A stretch of 24,926 nucleotides of DNA from an uncultured Erysipelotrichaceae bacterium (GCA_902795725.1 CADBLY010000050.1:1-24926), one strand, 5' to 3'. Numbered from the stretch's first letter, positions 8,675-16,023 are shown. Notes: generated from the sequence alone by a model not told the origin. Made by a program: numbers and translations.

Positions 8675-8791
8675 TTATTTACAATTGTTTCTTGATTCAG
8701 TAGAAGTAGATTCATCATTAGAATTACATTTTACTGAATTAGTTCTATTACTTTTATTTGTCTTAGAACTTTGCTTATTAGCTTTTTTCAT
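8675..8791 (-). CDS. 38-residue Asn/Ser/Lys-rich hydrophilic protein
   Basis: A very short gene with a clear ribosome binding site: GGGTGAT lies 5 bases before ATG 8791, and a terminator follows 9 bases after the stop. The product is almost entirely Lys, Asn, Ser, Thr and Arg with two Cys ('VKCNSN' and 'NNCK') and no hydrophobic core, so it should be disordered or nucleic-acid-binding. Composition and size recall minor small acid-soluble spore proteins and other Asn-rich spore peptides of clostridia, which would suit this sporulating genome. I see no diagnostic motif, so that is a guess. No clear sigma-A promoter lies in 8792-8889. Confidence 0.65.
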   Translation of the reverse strand: MKKANKQSSKTNKSNRTNSVKCNSNDESTSTESRNNCK

Positions 8792-8889
8792 TTAAATCAC
8801 CCAATAATATTATTAACTAAAAGTCTATATTTATACATAAAAATACACTATAGTAATTATCCTATAATGTATATTATGTTAACTTCTAT

Positions 8890-9669
8890 TTATACTGTTT
8901 CTAAATCTCTTTTAAATGCACTCTTTCTAGATTGTATTTCTGCTATTTTAGCAAATACTTCCCCTGCATTATGTTCATTAATTTCTGTATATCCTAATTC
9001 TTTTAAGGCTTGGTTTTTTATAGAATTTAATTCCATTGTTCTACTTAACTTATCTTCTTGTTTTTGTTCTATTTCGCTAACAAATCTTCTATGTGATTCT
9101 GCTAACTTATTTTTAGATGCTTTTCCCGAACGATATAATATCATAGCTGAGTGCATAATACTCTCAAAAATAAATTGTTCTTCTTCATTAAATACAAACT
9201 CCATTGGTTTAACAAAACCTGTTTCCTTAGCTATATAACCTAATATGTATTTTAATTCTTTAGTATTTTGCATAGCTTGTAAATAGTGATGAAAATATTC
9301 TCCAACTTTACTATCTTCATCCATATATTCTTTTAATAAATCACATATACCTAAAAATATTTCTTTATTCTTATTATCAAAACCTACTAATAGATCACTA
9401 CCACTTACATATTTATTAGTATTTTCTAAACTGCTTAGACGCATTTCAACTTCATCTATATAATCAGTAGTTATTTTAATTTCAGATATTTGTTCAGCTG
9501 TTTTCACACCTAACAAATTAAATAGCAACACTTTTTTATCGGTTGGCCATTTATTAATATCATCCATATCCAGATAATTATAAATCATCTGTCTTGACAC
9601 ACCCAAATACTTAGCTAACTTTACTTTTGAAATCCCTAATTCACGTAATAAATCATTCAAATATCCCAT
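8890..9669 (-). CDS. HTH (XRE/Cro-like) DNA-binding regulator with helical C-terminal domain
   Basis: The 259-residue protein has a helix-turn-helix at the N-terminus ('LGISKVKLAKYLGVSRQMIYNYL', about residues 11-33). Unusually, 'DDINKWPTDKKVLLFNLLGV' follows. A long, charged, all-helical region then makes up the remaining 200 residues ('EYFHHYLQAMQNTKELKYILGYIAKETGF', 'EEEQFIFESIMHSAMILYRSG'). There are no membrane segments. Start ATG 9669 has AGGAGG 7 bases upstream and a perfect promoter, so it is probably well expressed. What it controls is not apparent, and the C-terminal domain is not one I can name. Confidence 0.75.
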   Translation of the reverse strand: MGYLNDLLRELGISKVKLAKYLGVSRQMIYNYLDMDDINKWPTDKKVLLFNLLGVKTAEQISEIKITTDYIDEVEMRLSSLENTNKYVSGSDLLVGFDNKNKEIFLGICDLLKEYMDEDSKVGEYFHHYLQAMQNTKELKYILGYIAKETGFVKPMEFVFNEEEQFIFESIMHSAMILYRSGKASKNKLAESHRRFVSEIEQKQEDKLSRTMELNSIKNQALKELGYTEINEHNAGEVFAKIAEIQSRKSAFKRDLETV

Positions 9670-9689
9670 ATGTTTTGCCTCCTATAATA

Positions 9690-9717
9690 ATTATAACGCT
9701 TTTCTTAAAAATGTCAA
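9690..9717 (-). promoter_or_regulatory. Consensus sigma-A promoter of the HTH regulator
   Basis: On the minus strand, TTGACA (9712-9717) and TATAAT (9690-9695) are separated by 16 bases. The transcript would start about 10 bases before the AGGAGG site. Confidence 0.88.
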
Positions 9718-9745
9718 GTAAATGTAAAGAAAAAGGGCTACTACC

Positions 9746-10747
9746 CTACTTTTGTTTTGAAATATTATAATGATTTTCAAAATTAGAATATCCTATAAAA
9801 CACTTCTCTTGATATTTATACTCAATATTATCATCAACAATTAACTGTTCTAGTATATCATCTAAATTAGCTTTAGCGTTTATATTTTTACAATAATCCA
9901 TATTCATATAATCAGTAATCATAGCATGTATTACAAAATTATTATTACTCTCTATAGTATGTTTTTTAATCTCATCGTTTAAATAACTTAATGCTTGTTT
10001 TTGACTTGAATTAACTAATAAAGGTATTTCCAAAGTCATTAAAAATTCTAATTCACTTTTATTCTTCATATAAGCTACATGTCTAATTTTAATATCTTGA
10101 CCAGTAACAGCATTATTAAAGACTCTACCATAAATAGCTTCAATTATTTGTAGAAATCTAGCATCATGATGCCCTGATCCTTTTAAACCATTAATTGTTT
10201 CATCATTAAAATAAGAACATGTTTGACTAGGAGTAATAATAGACACACCATTTAACCCTTGAGTATAATTAAATGCTTCCACACTATACTCTTCATTTAA
10301 AGAAAACTCATCCTTTTTATTTGATAGTTCGATAACTAAATTTTTATATGGATAATTATCTTCTATATTATTTGCAGTTTTCATATTATTTATTCTTTCT
10401 TGATTTTGTTTTAAAACAATGTCATGTAGTAAAACTATACTTTTAATTCTTTTAACACTAATATCATTCAATTGTTTCTTTAAGTTTTGATAAGCTATAT
10501 CAAACATTAATAAGCAATTAAATAGTTGACTATTTTTATAAATATTATCATCTTTAATATTAATATAAACACTATGAAATATTTCTAATAATTTAAGATC
10601 ACTAGATAAATCAGCCAAAAGATTTCTTGTATTATTCATATCATTAAAAATATAATTAACGTGCTGTTCATCACCAATTATACTAAAAACATAATCTAAA
10701 CTATCTACATCTGTATACTTTTTTATTAAATCAACTATAGATACCAT
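9746..10747 (-). CDS. Unknown 333-residue cytoplasmic protein co-transcribed with mnmA
   Basis: I do not recognise this protein. It starts at ATG 10747, 13 bases inside the end of mnmA, with GGATGG upstream, so it is translationally linked to mnmA. No signal, membrane segment or classic catalytic motif is seen. The N-terminal half is helical and charged. The middle has 'AFNYTQGLNGVSIITPSQTCSYF' and 'LKGSGHHDARFLQIIEAIYGR', which look like ordered, possibly ligand-binding loops, and 'GSGHHDARF' is the most motif-like stretch. A link to tRNA thiolation through MnmA would be guilt by association only. A weak hairpin (AGGG/CCCT, 9734-9747) overlaps its stop and may end the transcript. Confidence 0.7.
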   Translation of the reverse strand: MVSIVDLIKKYTDVDSLDYVFSIIGDEQHVNYIFNDMNNTRNLLADLSSDLKLLEIFHSVYINIKDDNIYKNSQLFNCLLMFDIAYQNLKKQLNDISVKRIKSIVLLHDIVLKQNQERINNMKTANNIEDNYPYKNLVIELSNKKDEFSLNEEYSVEAFNYTQGLNGVSIITPSQTCSYFNDETINGLKGSGHHDARFLQIIEAIYGRVFNNAVTGQDIKIRHVAYMKNKSELEFLMTLEIPLLVNSSQKQALSYLNDEIKKHTIESNNNFVIHAMITDYMNMDYCKNINAKANLDDILEQLIVDDNIEYKYQEKCFIGYSNFENHYNISKQK

Positions 10748-11841
10748 AATTTACTACCATCCTTTTTTACTTCTTTTATAATCCCCCCACCTAGACATAC
10801 TTCATTTAAATAAAAGCAACAAGCTTGTCCAGGTGTGACAGCCTTAACCTTTTGCGGATATTTTACTAAAACATTTCCGTTATCTAACCACTCTAACTCG
10901 ACATCATTATCTGCTTGACGATATCTAAATTTAGCACTACATTTATCTATTTTTTTATCACCTAACCAATTAATATCTTCAACTAAACAAGAATCGCTCA
11001 ATAGATATTCATTATCTTCTTTAAATGATACATATAAAATGTTTTTCTTTAAATCTTTTCCAACTACAAATAAACGATTAGCATTACCACCAATATTTAA
11101 GCCCCTTCTTTGTCCAATAGTGTAGTGCATAAGTCCAATATGTTCCCCAACCTTGCTATTAGTATCAATATCAATAACATCACCAGGTTGATTAGGTAAA
11201 TAATTTTTTAAAAAGTTAGTAAAGTTTCTCTCGCCAATAAAACATATTCCTGTAGAATCCTTCTTTTTTGCCGTAATTAAACCATATTTTTCCGATAAAT
11301 CACGAACCTGTTTTTTCTCCATATCACCTATAGGAAATAAAACATTTTCAAATTGTTTTTTTGTTACTTGCGATAAAAAGTATGTTTGATCCTTATTAGC
11401 ATCTATACCCCTTAAAAGCTTTCCATCTTTTATTCTTGCATAGTGTCCTGTTGCAATATAATCAGCACCTAATTTCTTCGCTTCTTTAATAAACATATCA
11501 AATTTAATATATTTGTTGCACATTATATCTGGATTAGGTGTTCTACCTTTCTTTAATTCATCTAAAAAATAAGTAAAAACATAATCCCAATATTCCTTTA
11601 CAAAATCAATTCTATGAAGTGGAATATGCAATTTCTCACATACCTTTAAAGCATCATTATAATCTTGTTCTTGGGGACATATTTCATTATTAAGCGTAGG
11701 ATTTCCTAAAATATCATTATTAATAGATGCATCCCAATTACGCATAAAAAGGCCAATAACATTATAACCTTGCTCTAATAATTTAATAGCAGCTACACTA
11801 CTATCTACTCCCCCACTCATTCCAATTACAACCGTTTTCAT
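10735..11841 (-). CDS. mnmA: tRNA-specific 2-thiouridylase MnmA
   Basis: MnmA activates U34 of tRNA-Lys, -Glu and -Gln with ATP and inserts sulfur to give s2U34, which supports accurate decoding of A/G-ending codons. The 368-residue form has PP-loop GMSGGVDSS (7-15), first catalytic Cys108 in 'NPDIMCNKYIKF', second catalytic Cys200 in 'DSTGICFIGER', the 'GQRRGLNIGG' segment and the C-terminal 'TPGQACCFY' barrel. ATG 11841 is chosen because the sequence begins 'MKTVVIGMSGG' as in the family and GTGAG lies 4 bases upstream. The alternative ATG at 11856 sits directly after TATAAT (11861-11866) with no ribosome site. It lies 35 bases after spoIIM on the same strand, so read-through is possible. 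Confidence 0.95.
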   Translation of the reverse strand: MKTVVIGMSGGVDSSVAAIKLLEQGYNVIGLFMRNWDASINNDILGNPTLNNEICPQEQDYNDALKVCEKLHIPLHRIDFVKEYWDYVFTYFLDELKKGRTPNPDIMCNKYIKFDMFIKEAKKLGADYIATGHYARIKDGKLLRGIDANKDQTYFLSQVTKKQFENVLFPIGDMEKKQVRDLSEKYGLITAKKKDSTGICFIGERNFTNFLKNYLPNQPGDVIDIDTNSKVGEHIGLMHYTIGQRRGLNIGGNANRLFVVGKDLKKNILYVSFKEDNEYLLSDSCLVEDINWLGDKKIDKCSAKFRYRQADNDVELEWLDNGNVLVKYPQKVKAVTPGQACCFYLNEVCLGGGIIKEVKKDGSKLWYL

Positions 11842-11876
11842 ATTTCTCACATCCATTTGTATTATAACATTATATT

Positions 11877-12494
11877 TTAAATAAGTAAATTTATAATACT
11901 TTTTAATATATATGGATTAATAAATATTTCATATAAACTACTTATAATAATTACTATTAAAGAAATAATTAATACTTTTAAATAATTATTCATAAAGCTT
12001 TTAAAATTTAGACTTTTTTTACCAATAATACTTTTTATTAATATAATAGATAATTTAATACTATAAGTGCTTAAATACATAAAAACTAATATATTAAGAA
12101 TAAGTGGTGGAAAAATGTATACAAATGCAATAACCAATCCTTTTAAATTATATGTTAAGATTAAACTACTAATTGTAAAGCCTAAAATAAAAGCTTTATA
12201 AAAAAGAATAATAATAACTACAATTAAACCTATTATAGATATACCTAATATCCAAATAAATAAAGTAGTTATTATATTAGGAAAAAATATGTTTTTTAAA
12301 GAATCAACATAATTATAAGTATTATGAGTGATATTATTAGTAAATTTTTTTATAGACTCCATAACCATACCTTTATCACTTGTACTTAGTAATACAGTAA
12401 ATAAACTTCCTGTAATAATACCCGATATAACAATAATACCAATAAATAACATCATTTGTTTATTATACTTAATTATTTTTTTTAACTTGTCCAT
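11877..12494 (-). CDS. spoIIM: Stage II sporulation protein M (DUF95 membrane protein)
   Basis: SpoIIM is the integral-membrane scaffold of the SpoIID-SpoIIM-SpoIIP complex that thins peptidoglycan and drives engulfment of the forespore in the mother cell. The 205-residue protein has a TM helix at about 14-38, an extracytoplasmic stretch ('KKFTNNITHNTYNYVDSLKNIFFPN'), and four further hydrophobic segments, the usual five-TM DUF95 layout. It contains the family's 'FYKAFILGF' and 'FPPLILNIL' patterns. Two ATGs stand in tandem (12497 and 12494). The second gives the same AGGTGA-to-start spacing as xerD, so it is chosen. The start codon and ribosome site are part of a predicted hairpin (12486-12549). 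Confidence 0.88.
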   Translation of the reverse strand: MDKLKKIIKYNKQMMLFIGIIVISGIITGSLFTVLLSTSDKGMVMESIKKFTNNITHNTYNYVDSLKNIFFPNIITTLFIWILGISIIGLIVVIIILFYKAFILGFTISSLILTYNLKGLVIAFVYIFPPLILNILVFMYLSTYSIKLSIILIKSIIGKKSLNFKSFMNNYLKVLIISLIVIIISSLYEIFINPYILKSIINLLI

Positions 12495-12549
12495 CATATC
12501 ACCTAATGAATTATATGGACAAGATAAAAAAATATTCCATTTTTATCTT
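12486..12549 (-). promoter_or_regulatory. Leader hairpins covering the spoIIM start codon
   Basis: In the spoIIM mRNA, a 9-bp stem pairs CTTGTCCAT (12515-12523) with ATGGACAAG (12486-12494), which contains the start codon; the AGGTGA site is in the loop. Just upstream, a second stem (12540-12549 with 12521-12530, 10 bp) shares three bases (12521-12523) with the first, so the two cannot both form fully. This looks like translational control. It is a prediction by eye. Confidence 0.45.
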
Positions 12550-12708
12550 TTAAGAAGCTTCGAACAATTAAGTATATTTTAATACATCTTGGTATAAATT
12601 AATAAAAAAATATGTTAAAGTAATATATTAAAAGATAAAAGATTTAAATATAAGAAAATATTAATATAATTGTTAGTATCAATATAGTGACTTAGGTCAA
12701 AATATATT

Positions 12709-12737
12709 TTGATTTTATTATTTATTTGTATTATAAT
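12709..12737 (+). promoter_or_regulatory. Sigma-A promoter of the 29-residue membrane peptide gene
   Basis: TTGATT (12709-12714) and TATAAT (12732-12737) are separated by 17 bases, with a start point near 12744. The leader would be about 10 bases and would include GAGGTGG. Confidence 0.7.
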
Positions 12738-12754
12738 TAATGAGAGGTGGAATT

Positions 12755-12844
12755 ATGAGCAAAGTAGTACAAAAAATATTTATTATTATCTTTTTATTAG
12801 CTATGGTTGGAATGTTTATTATATCTTTATTTCCAAATAGATAA
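12755..12844 (+). CDS. 29-residue single-TM membrane peptide
   Basis: The small gene has its own promoter, a strong GAGGTGG ribosome binding site (about 12743-12750) and a terminator beginning at its stop codon, so it is a complete transcription unit. The product is a short basic head ('MSKVVQK') followed by about 18 hydrophobic residues and a 'FPNR' tail, which predicts one helix with the N-terminus inside. It resembles other tiny Bacillota membrane peptides such as DUF4044-type proteins in size only. A toxin or membrane-complex subunit is possible, but nothing here decides it. It is convergent with mscL. Confidence 0.7.
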   Translation: MSKVVQKIFIIIFLLAMVGMFIISLFPNR

Positions 12845-12881
12845 AAAAAGAAATAGATTGTATTTATTCTATTTCTTTTTT
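12844..12881. terminator. Bidirectional terminator between the 29-residue peptide gene and mscL
   Basis: A perfect 14-bp stem AAAAAAGAAATAGA / TCTATTTCTTTTTT has a 10-base loop (12858-12867). It begins at the last base of one gene and contains the mscL stop (12869-12871). Confidence 0.85.
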
Positions 12882-13255
12882 AAATTATCACGAATTTCTT
12901 TTAATACTTCTAATTCTTCATTAACTTTAACTTCTTCTTGTTGTTCTTTTTTAGTCATTATCTTATTCATAAATTTAACAATTAAGAAAATAATAAAGGC
13001 CATAATTAAGAAATTTATTACATCAGTTAAAAAAGCCCCATAGTGTAAATTTAATTTAATAATTCCTACATGAATATTTAAACTCATACCTGAAAAATCA
13101 GCTTCACCAAACATGCCAATAATTGGTGAGATAATATTATTAGTTAAAGATGTAACTAATGATCCAAAAGCAGTACCAATCAAAACACCAACAGCCAAAT
13201 CCACAACATTTCCTTTGTTAATGAAGTCCTTAAATTCATTTAAAATATCTTTCAT
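12869..13255 (-). CDS. mscL: Large-conductance mechanosensitive channel MscL
   Basis: This is a pentameric membrane channel that opens under extreme tension during hypo-osmotic shock. The 128-residue protein shows the family start 'EFKDFINKGNVVDLAVGVLIGTAFG' (TM1, about 14-42, with the Gly/Ala-rich pore-lining face), 'IISPIIG', a short periplasmic loop, TM2 (about 74-97, 'DVINFLIMAFIIFLIVKFMNK') and a charged C-terminal helix. ATG 13255 has AGGAGTG upstream. It is a stand-alone gene between a shared terminator and its own promoter. Confidence 0.95.
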   Translation of the reverse strand: MKDILNEFKDFINKGNVVDLAVGVLIGTAFGSLVTSLTNNIISPIIGMFGEADFSGMSLNIHVGIIKLNLHYGAFLTDVINFLIMAFIIFLIVKFMNKIMTKKEQQEEVKVNEELEVLKEIRDNLKKK

Positions 13256-13274
13256 ATCTTCACTCCTTTTTCAC

Positions 13275-13303
13275 ATGATAGCACATAAAATAATATAATT
13301 CAA
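13275..13303 (-). promoter_or_regulatory. Promoter of mscL
   Basis: On the minus strand, TTGAAT (13298-13303) and extended -10 TGC-TATCAT (hexamer 13275-13280) have a 17-base spacer, placed 20 bases before the start codon. Confidence 0.65.
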
Positions 13304-13360
13304 TTAGATATTGCAAATAAAATTATAATTTTAGTATACTTTTTATAGTCGAGATGAGTT

Positions 13361-13827
13361 ATGAAAAGAACCAATATAATATACCGTGTATCCTTAATTA
13401 CAATAATTATAAATACAAGTTTATCAATATTAAAATTAGTATGTAGCATCATCGGTAAATCAAAAGCCACGATATCAGATTTCATACATAGTATGTCTGA
13501 TGTTTTTACAACCCTTATTGTTATGAAAAGCACTAAAATAGCTAAAGAAGAAAGTGATGACCACCATCCATATGGTTATGAACGTATTGAATGTCTCTTT
13601 TCAGTTATATTAGCTTAGGTGCAGTTATATCGATAATTACGAAAAAATTTATGTATTGGTATACAATAAAATATGCAAAACTTATTAATTCAACTTTATT
13701 AAAAGCTGATGCATATCATCAACGTAGTGATTCATTATCTTCAATTGATAGTTTAATAGGTATATTATTTTCAAGATATCACCGCCTATATATACAAATA
13801 GTATATTGTATATACTTAGTTTGTTAA
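13361..13827 (+). pseudogene. Decayed cation diffusion facilitator (CDF) family metal transporter
   Basis: This is the remains of a membrane antiporter that exports divalent metals such as Zn, Co or Fe/Mn. The first frame (13361-13618) reads like the start of a CDF protein: two TM helices with 'ISDFIHSMSDVFTTLIVMKS' (TM2 metal-site pattern HSxxD), then 'DDHHPYGYERIE'. It stops soon after. A second frame (from about 13613 to 13827) resumes at 'LGAVISIITKKFMYWYTIKYAKLINSTLLKADAYHQRSDSLSSIDSLIGI', which corresponds to TM4-TM5 with HQRSD. About 40-70 residues between them (TM3 and loop) are missing, and the C-terminal cytoplasmic domain is absent. It is therefore non-functional. A possible old promoter remains at 13311-13340 (TTGCAA, 18 bases, TATACT). 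Confidence 0.82.
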
Positions 13828-13872
13828 TGGTTTTCCTACACAAAATACCAAGAACTTTCCTAATTTATAAGA

Positions 13873-13899
13873 AAAAATAAAGAATTAATCTTTATTTTT
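13873..13899 (-). terminator. Terminator of spoIVB
   Basis: Stem AAAAATAAAGA / TCTTTATTTTT (11 bp) has a 5-base loop. It contains the spoIVB stop (13892-13894). Confidence 0.8.
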
Positions 13900-14878
13900 C
13901 ACCTTCTTCTAACATATTTGTAATAAAAATCCCATATCCCTTTAACGGATTATCAACGAATACATGGGTTACCGCACCAACAATATATTCTCCTTGAATA
14001 ATAGGACTACCACTCATCCCTTGAACAATACCATTTGTTTTATTAATTAATTTATCATCAGTTATTTCAAAAACAATATTTTTAATATTATTACTAGTAT
14101 CAGATATATCCGTAATATTAATTTCATATTCAGCTACATTATTATCTTCTAACACTGTTAATATCTTAGCTTTACCTTTTTTTACCTGTTTTTTAGAAGC
14201 TACTTTATATAAATTGTCTTTATTAATAGCACTTATATAATTTCCAAAAATACCTTTATTGGTATTTTTTTTAACTTCTCCATCCACTTTACTAGTATCA
14301 AATGTTGCATTTTTCTCTCCTGGTACACCATCATTACTTTTAGTTATACCAGTAACTGTTGAATCAAATATTGTACCACCATTTATATCTAAAATATTAC
14401 CAGTTGTTGATTCAATTATTTCATGACCCAATGCCCCAAATACCTTAGTTTCTGGATCTATAAACGTTAATGTCCCAACACCAGTTATGCTATCTTTTAC
14501 ATATAAACCTGTTTTATATGTATTATTATCCTTAGATAATTTTAAAGATGTTACATTTGATTTATTCTGTCTTAAATACTTAATTTTAATTTCATCATTA
14601 TTTTGATTATTAATAATAGAAACCATATCATCTACATTATTAATACTATTATCGTTGATATGAGTAATGATGTCTCCAACTTTTAATCCAGCATCTTCAC
14701 CAGGATTTCTTTCTTCAATTTTATAGGTACCTACAATAACGACTCCTTTAGAATTAAGTTTAATACCAATATTCTCTCCACTAGCAATTATGTAGTCTGA
14801 ATAAGCTAAAGAATTAAGCGGCATAATAAATATAGTTAAAAGAAGAACAAGGATTGTGTTTTTAACTTTTAAAAACAT
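13892..14878 (-). CDS. spoIVB: SpoIVB serine peptidase (family S55)
   Basis: SpoIVB is secreted by the forespore into the intermembrane space and cleaves SpoIVFA to trigger pro-sigma-K processing in the mother cell. The 328 residues comprise a signal/TM segment (about 7-25), a PDZ domain (about 35-112, 'NPGEDAGLKVGDIITHIND') and the S55 catalytic domain. By alignment from memory with the Bacillus enzyme, the triad is His152 ('ALGHE'), Asp274 ('EITDDKL') and Ser289 ('GMSGSP'); the spacing between Asp and Ser (15) matches. 'GAVTHVFVDNPLKGYGIF' closes the domain. It is about 100 residues shorter than the B. subtilis protein, mainly before the PDZ domain. ATG 14878 is preceded by AGGAG at good spacing. 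Confidence 0.94.
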   Translation of the reverse strand: MFLKVKNTILVLLLTIFIMPLNSLAYSDYIIASGENIGIKLNSKGVVIVGTYKIEERNPGEDAGLKVGDIITHINDNSINNVDDMVSIINNQNNDEIKIKYLRQNKSNVTSLKLSKDNNTYKTGLYVKDSITGVGTLTFIDPETKVFGALGHEIIESTTGNILDINGGTIFDSTVTGITKSNDGVPGEKNATFDTSKVDGEVKKNTNKGIFGNYISAINKDNLYKVASKKQVKKGKAKILTVLEDNNVAEYEINITDISDTSNNIKNIVFEITDDKLINKTNGIVQGMSGSPIIQGEYIVGAVTHVFVDNPLKGYGIFITNMLEEGEK

Positions 14879-14929
14879 AATGCATCTCCTTTTAAATACA
14901 GACTACATGATTATTATTAGATATATAAA

Positions 14930-14958
14930 AAAATATATGCAAATAAAACATATATTTT
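14930..14958 (-). terminator. Terminator of the lipoprotein gene
   Basis: Stem AAAATATATG / CATATATTTT (10 bp) has a 9-base loop and is followed on the minus strand by a T-run. It lies 15 bases after the lipoprotein stop. Confidence 0.65.
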
Positions 14959-14973
14959 ATAATAATTAATAAA

Positions 14974-15306
14974 TTATTTTTTAGTATATTCTACATCACT
15001 ACCAAAACTATCTTTTATAACAAGCTTTTTACCATCTATTTTATATTCATAACTACTAGCTATAGTATTTCCTTTATATAAAATAGAAACCTTTTTGCCA
15101 TCATCTTCATAAGTAAAAGCCATTTTAGTTCCTAATGCATCATAGCTTCCAGTTTTATCATTATTAAATGTATAAACATACCCAGAGTGTTCCCATGAAC
15201 CAACTAATGAGTTACGATTAGTTTTAGTATTGCCACATCCAGCTACAGTAACTACACAGACAATTAAAACAAAAACACAAATGATGTTTCTAAAAATTTT
15301 ATTCAC
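14974..15306 (-). CDS. Lipoprotein with lipocalin-like (DUF5640-type) domain
   Basis: The 110-residue precursor has a classic lipoprotein signal: 'NKIFRN', a hydrophobic core, and lipobox VAGC with the modified Cys at 24. The mature part is one small beta-rich domain, 'LVGSWEHSGYVYTFNNDKTGSY ... FTYEDDGKKVSILY ... YEYKIDGKKLVIKDSFG', the pattern of DUF5640/lipocalin-like proteins. It should be anchored on the outer face of the membrane; its ligand is unknown. Two GTG starts are in frame (15312 and 15306). The second is chosen because AAGGAGG (15314-15320) lies 7 bases before it but only 1 base before the first. It is monocistronic. Confidence 0.82.
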   Translation of the reverse strand: MNKIFRNIICVFVLIVCVVTVAGCGNTKTNRNSLVGSWEHSGYVYTFNNDKTGSYDALGTKMAFTYEDDGKKVSILYKGNTIASSYEYKIDGKKLVIKDSFGSDVEYTKK

Positions 15307-15570
15307 AACCACACCTCCTTTTTCATCTCTATAATAAGTATATCATATTATTTTAACTTTTATTAAAAATAATTATATTATTTTTATGATCAGATGATGT
15401 GTTTACTATGTGTTACTAGTTCTTCTATACCAGTCTTATAATCACACAAATATAGAATATTCTAATGTATAATTTTCATTTACTCAATTAAAATAAATTA
15501 TCAAACTTCTATTATCTTTCATAATACCATCTTAATAAATATTTTTTATCATGTGTAATCAAGTATTTAA
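15307..15570. other. Gene-free spacer between the lipoprotein gene and tmRNA terminator
   Basis: No open frame longer than a dozen codons with a ribosome binding site is seen on either strand. The left end carries the lipoprotein leader and an A/T-rich stretch suited to its promoter (for example TATACT near 15336-15341 on the minus strand). The rest shows no repeat or hairpin I would defend. Confidence 0.5.
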
Positions 15571-15598
15571 AAACACACATCTAATATAGGTGTGCGTG
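15571..15598 (-). terminator. Terminator of tmRNA
   Basis: On the minus strand, CGCACACCT pairs with AGATGTGTG (one mismatch, one wobble), followed by a T-run. It lies 12 bases after the tmRNA CCA end. Confidence 0.7.
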
Positions 15599-15610
15599 TA
15601 TTAATATAAA

Positions 15611-15986
15611 TGGTGGAGCCGATGGGAATCGCACCCATGTCCGAATACATTAACATAACAGCTTCTACAAGTTTAGTTAGTTTATAAATGTCCTAATAAA
15701 TAAAGAAACTAACAACCAAATTAATTAGTAAGTCTATATAATTCATCACTACTTATAGACATCATAGCAGTATATCCTGTTAAATGAACCCTCTAAAAAA
15801 TGACAGGAACATAGATTAGAGAGTGCAGACCTATATTAAATTAGGCAAATGCTACACTATTTCTAGAGAAAAGTGCAGCTACTGCGTTTTTAATTCTGTT
15901 TCCAGTTATTATTTTTTTAGTACTTGACGTGTACAAAACGACTTGCCACTATTACTCAAACATACTCGTCGAAACTAGACGACCCC
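15611..15986 (-). ncRNA. ssrA: Transfer-messenger RNA (tmRNA)
   Basis: tmRNA rescues stalled ribosomes with SmpB and tags the unfinished peptide for proteolysis. The 5' end GGGGTCG pairs over seven positions with CGGCTCC before ACCA, so the acceptor stem fixes both ends (15986 and 15611) and CCA is encoded. 'TTTCGACGAG' follows the 5' stem as expected, and the T-arm is ATGGG/CCCAT. The loop is TGCGATT, with G where U55 is usual. The likely reading frame ends at TAA 15841-15843. Starting from GCA at 15874-15876, after GTAGCT, the tag is ALFSRNSVAFA. The resume codon is inferred; the frame and the AFA ending are clear. Total length of 376 is normal. Confidence 0.93.
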
Positions 15987-15994
15987 GTGCATTA

Positions 15995-16023
15995 ATTTTA
16001 TCATATATGCATTTAATAGTCAA
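15995..16023 (-). promoter_or_regulatory. Sigma-A promoter of tmRNA
   Basis: On the minus strand, TTGACT (16018-16023) and TAAAAT (15995-16000) are separated by 17 bases. The tmRNA 5' G lies 8 bases beyond the -10. The -35 overlaps the last codons of veg. Confidence 0.8.

Noticed and set aside
8610..8795. 61-codon plus-strand frame after xerD
   Set aside because: It crosses the terminator and is antisense to the 38-residue gene, which has the better signals.
8771..9238. 155-codon plus-strand frame opposite the HTH regulator
   Set aside because: It is an antisense shadow with no ribosome site; the minus-strand gene has a consensus promoter and AGGAGG.
13300..13533. Minus-strand frame opposite the CDF remnant
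   Set aside because: The plus strand shows recognisable CDF protein sequence.
14935..14941. GCATA as a -35 for a forespore promoter of spoIVB
   Set aside because: It belongs to the lipoprotein terminator stem, and no -10 lies at the right distance.
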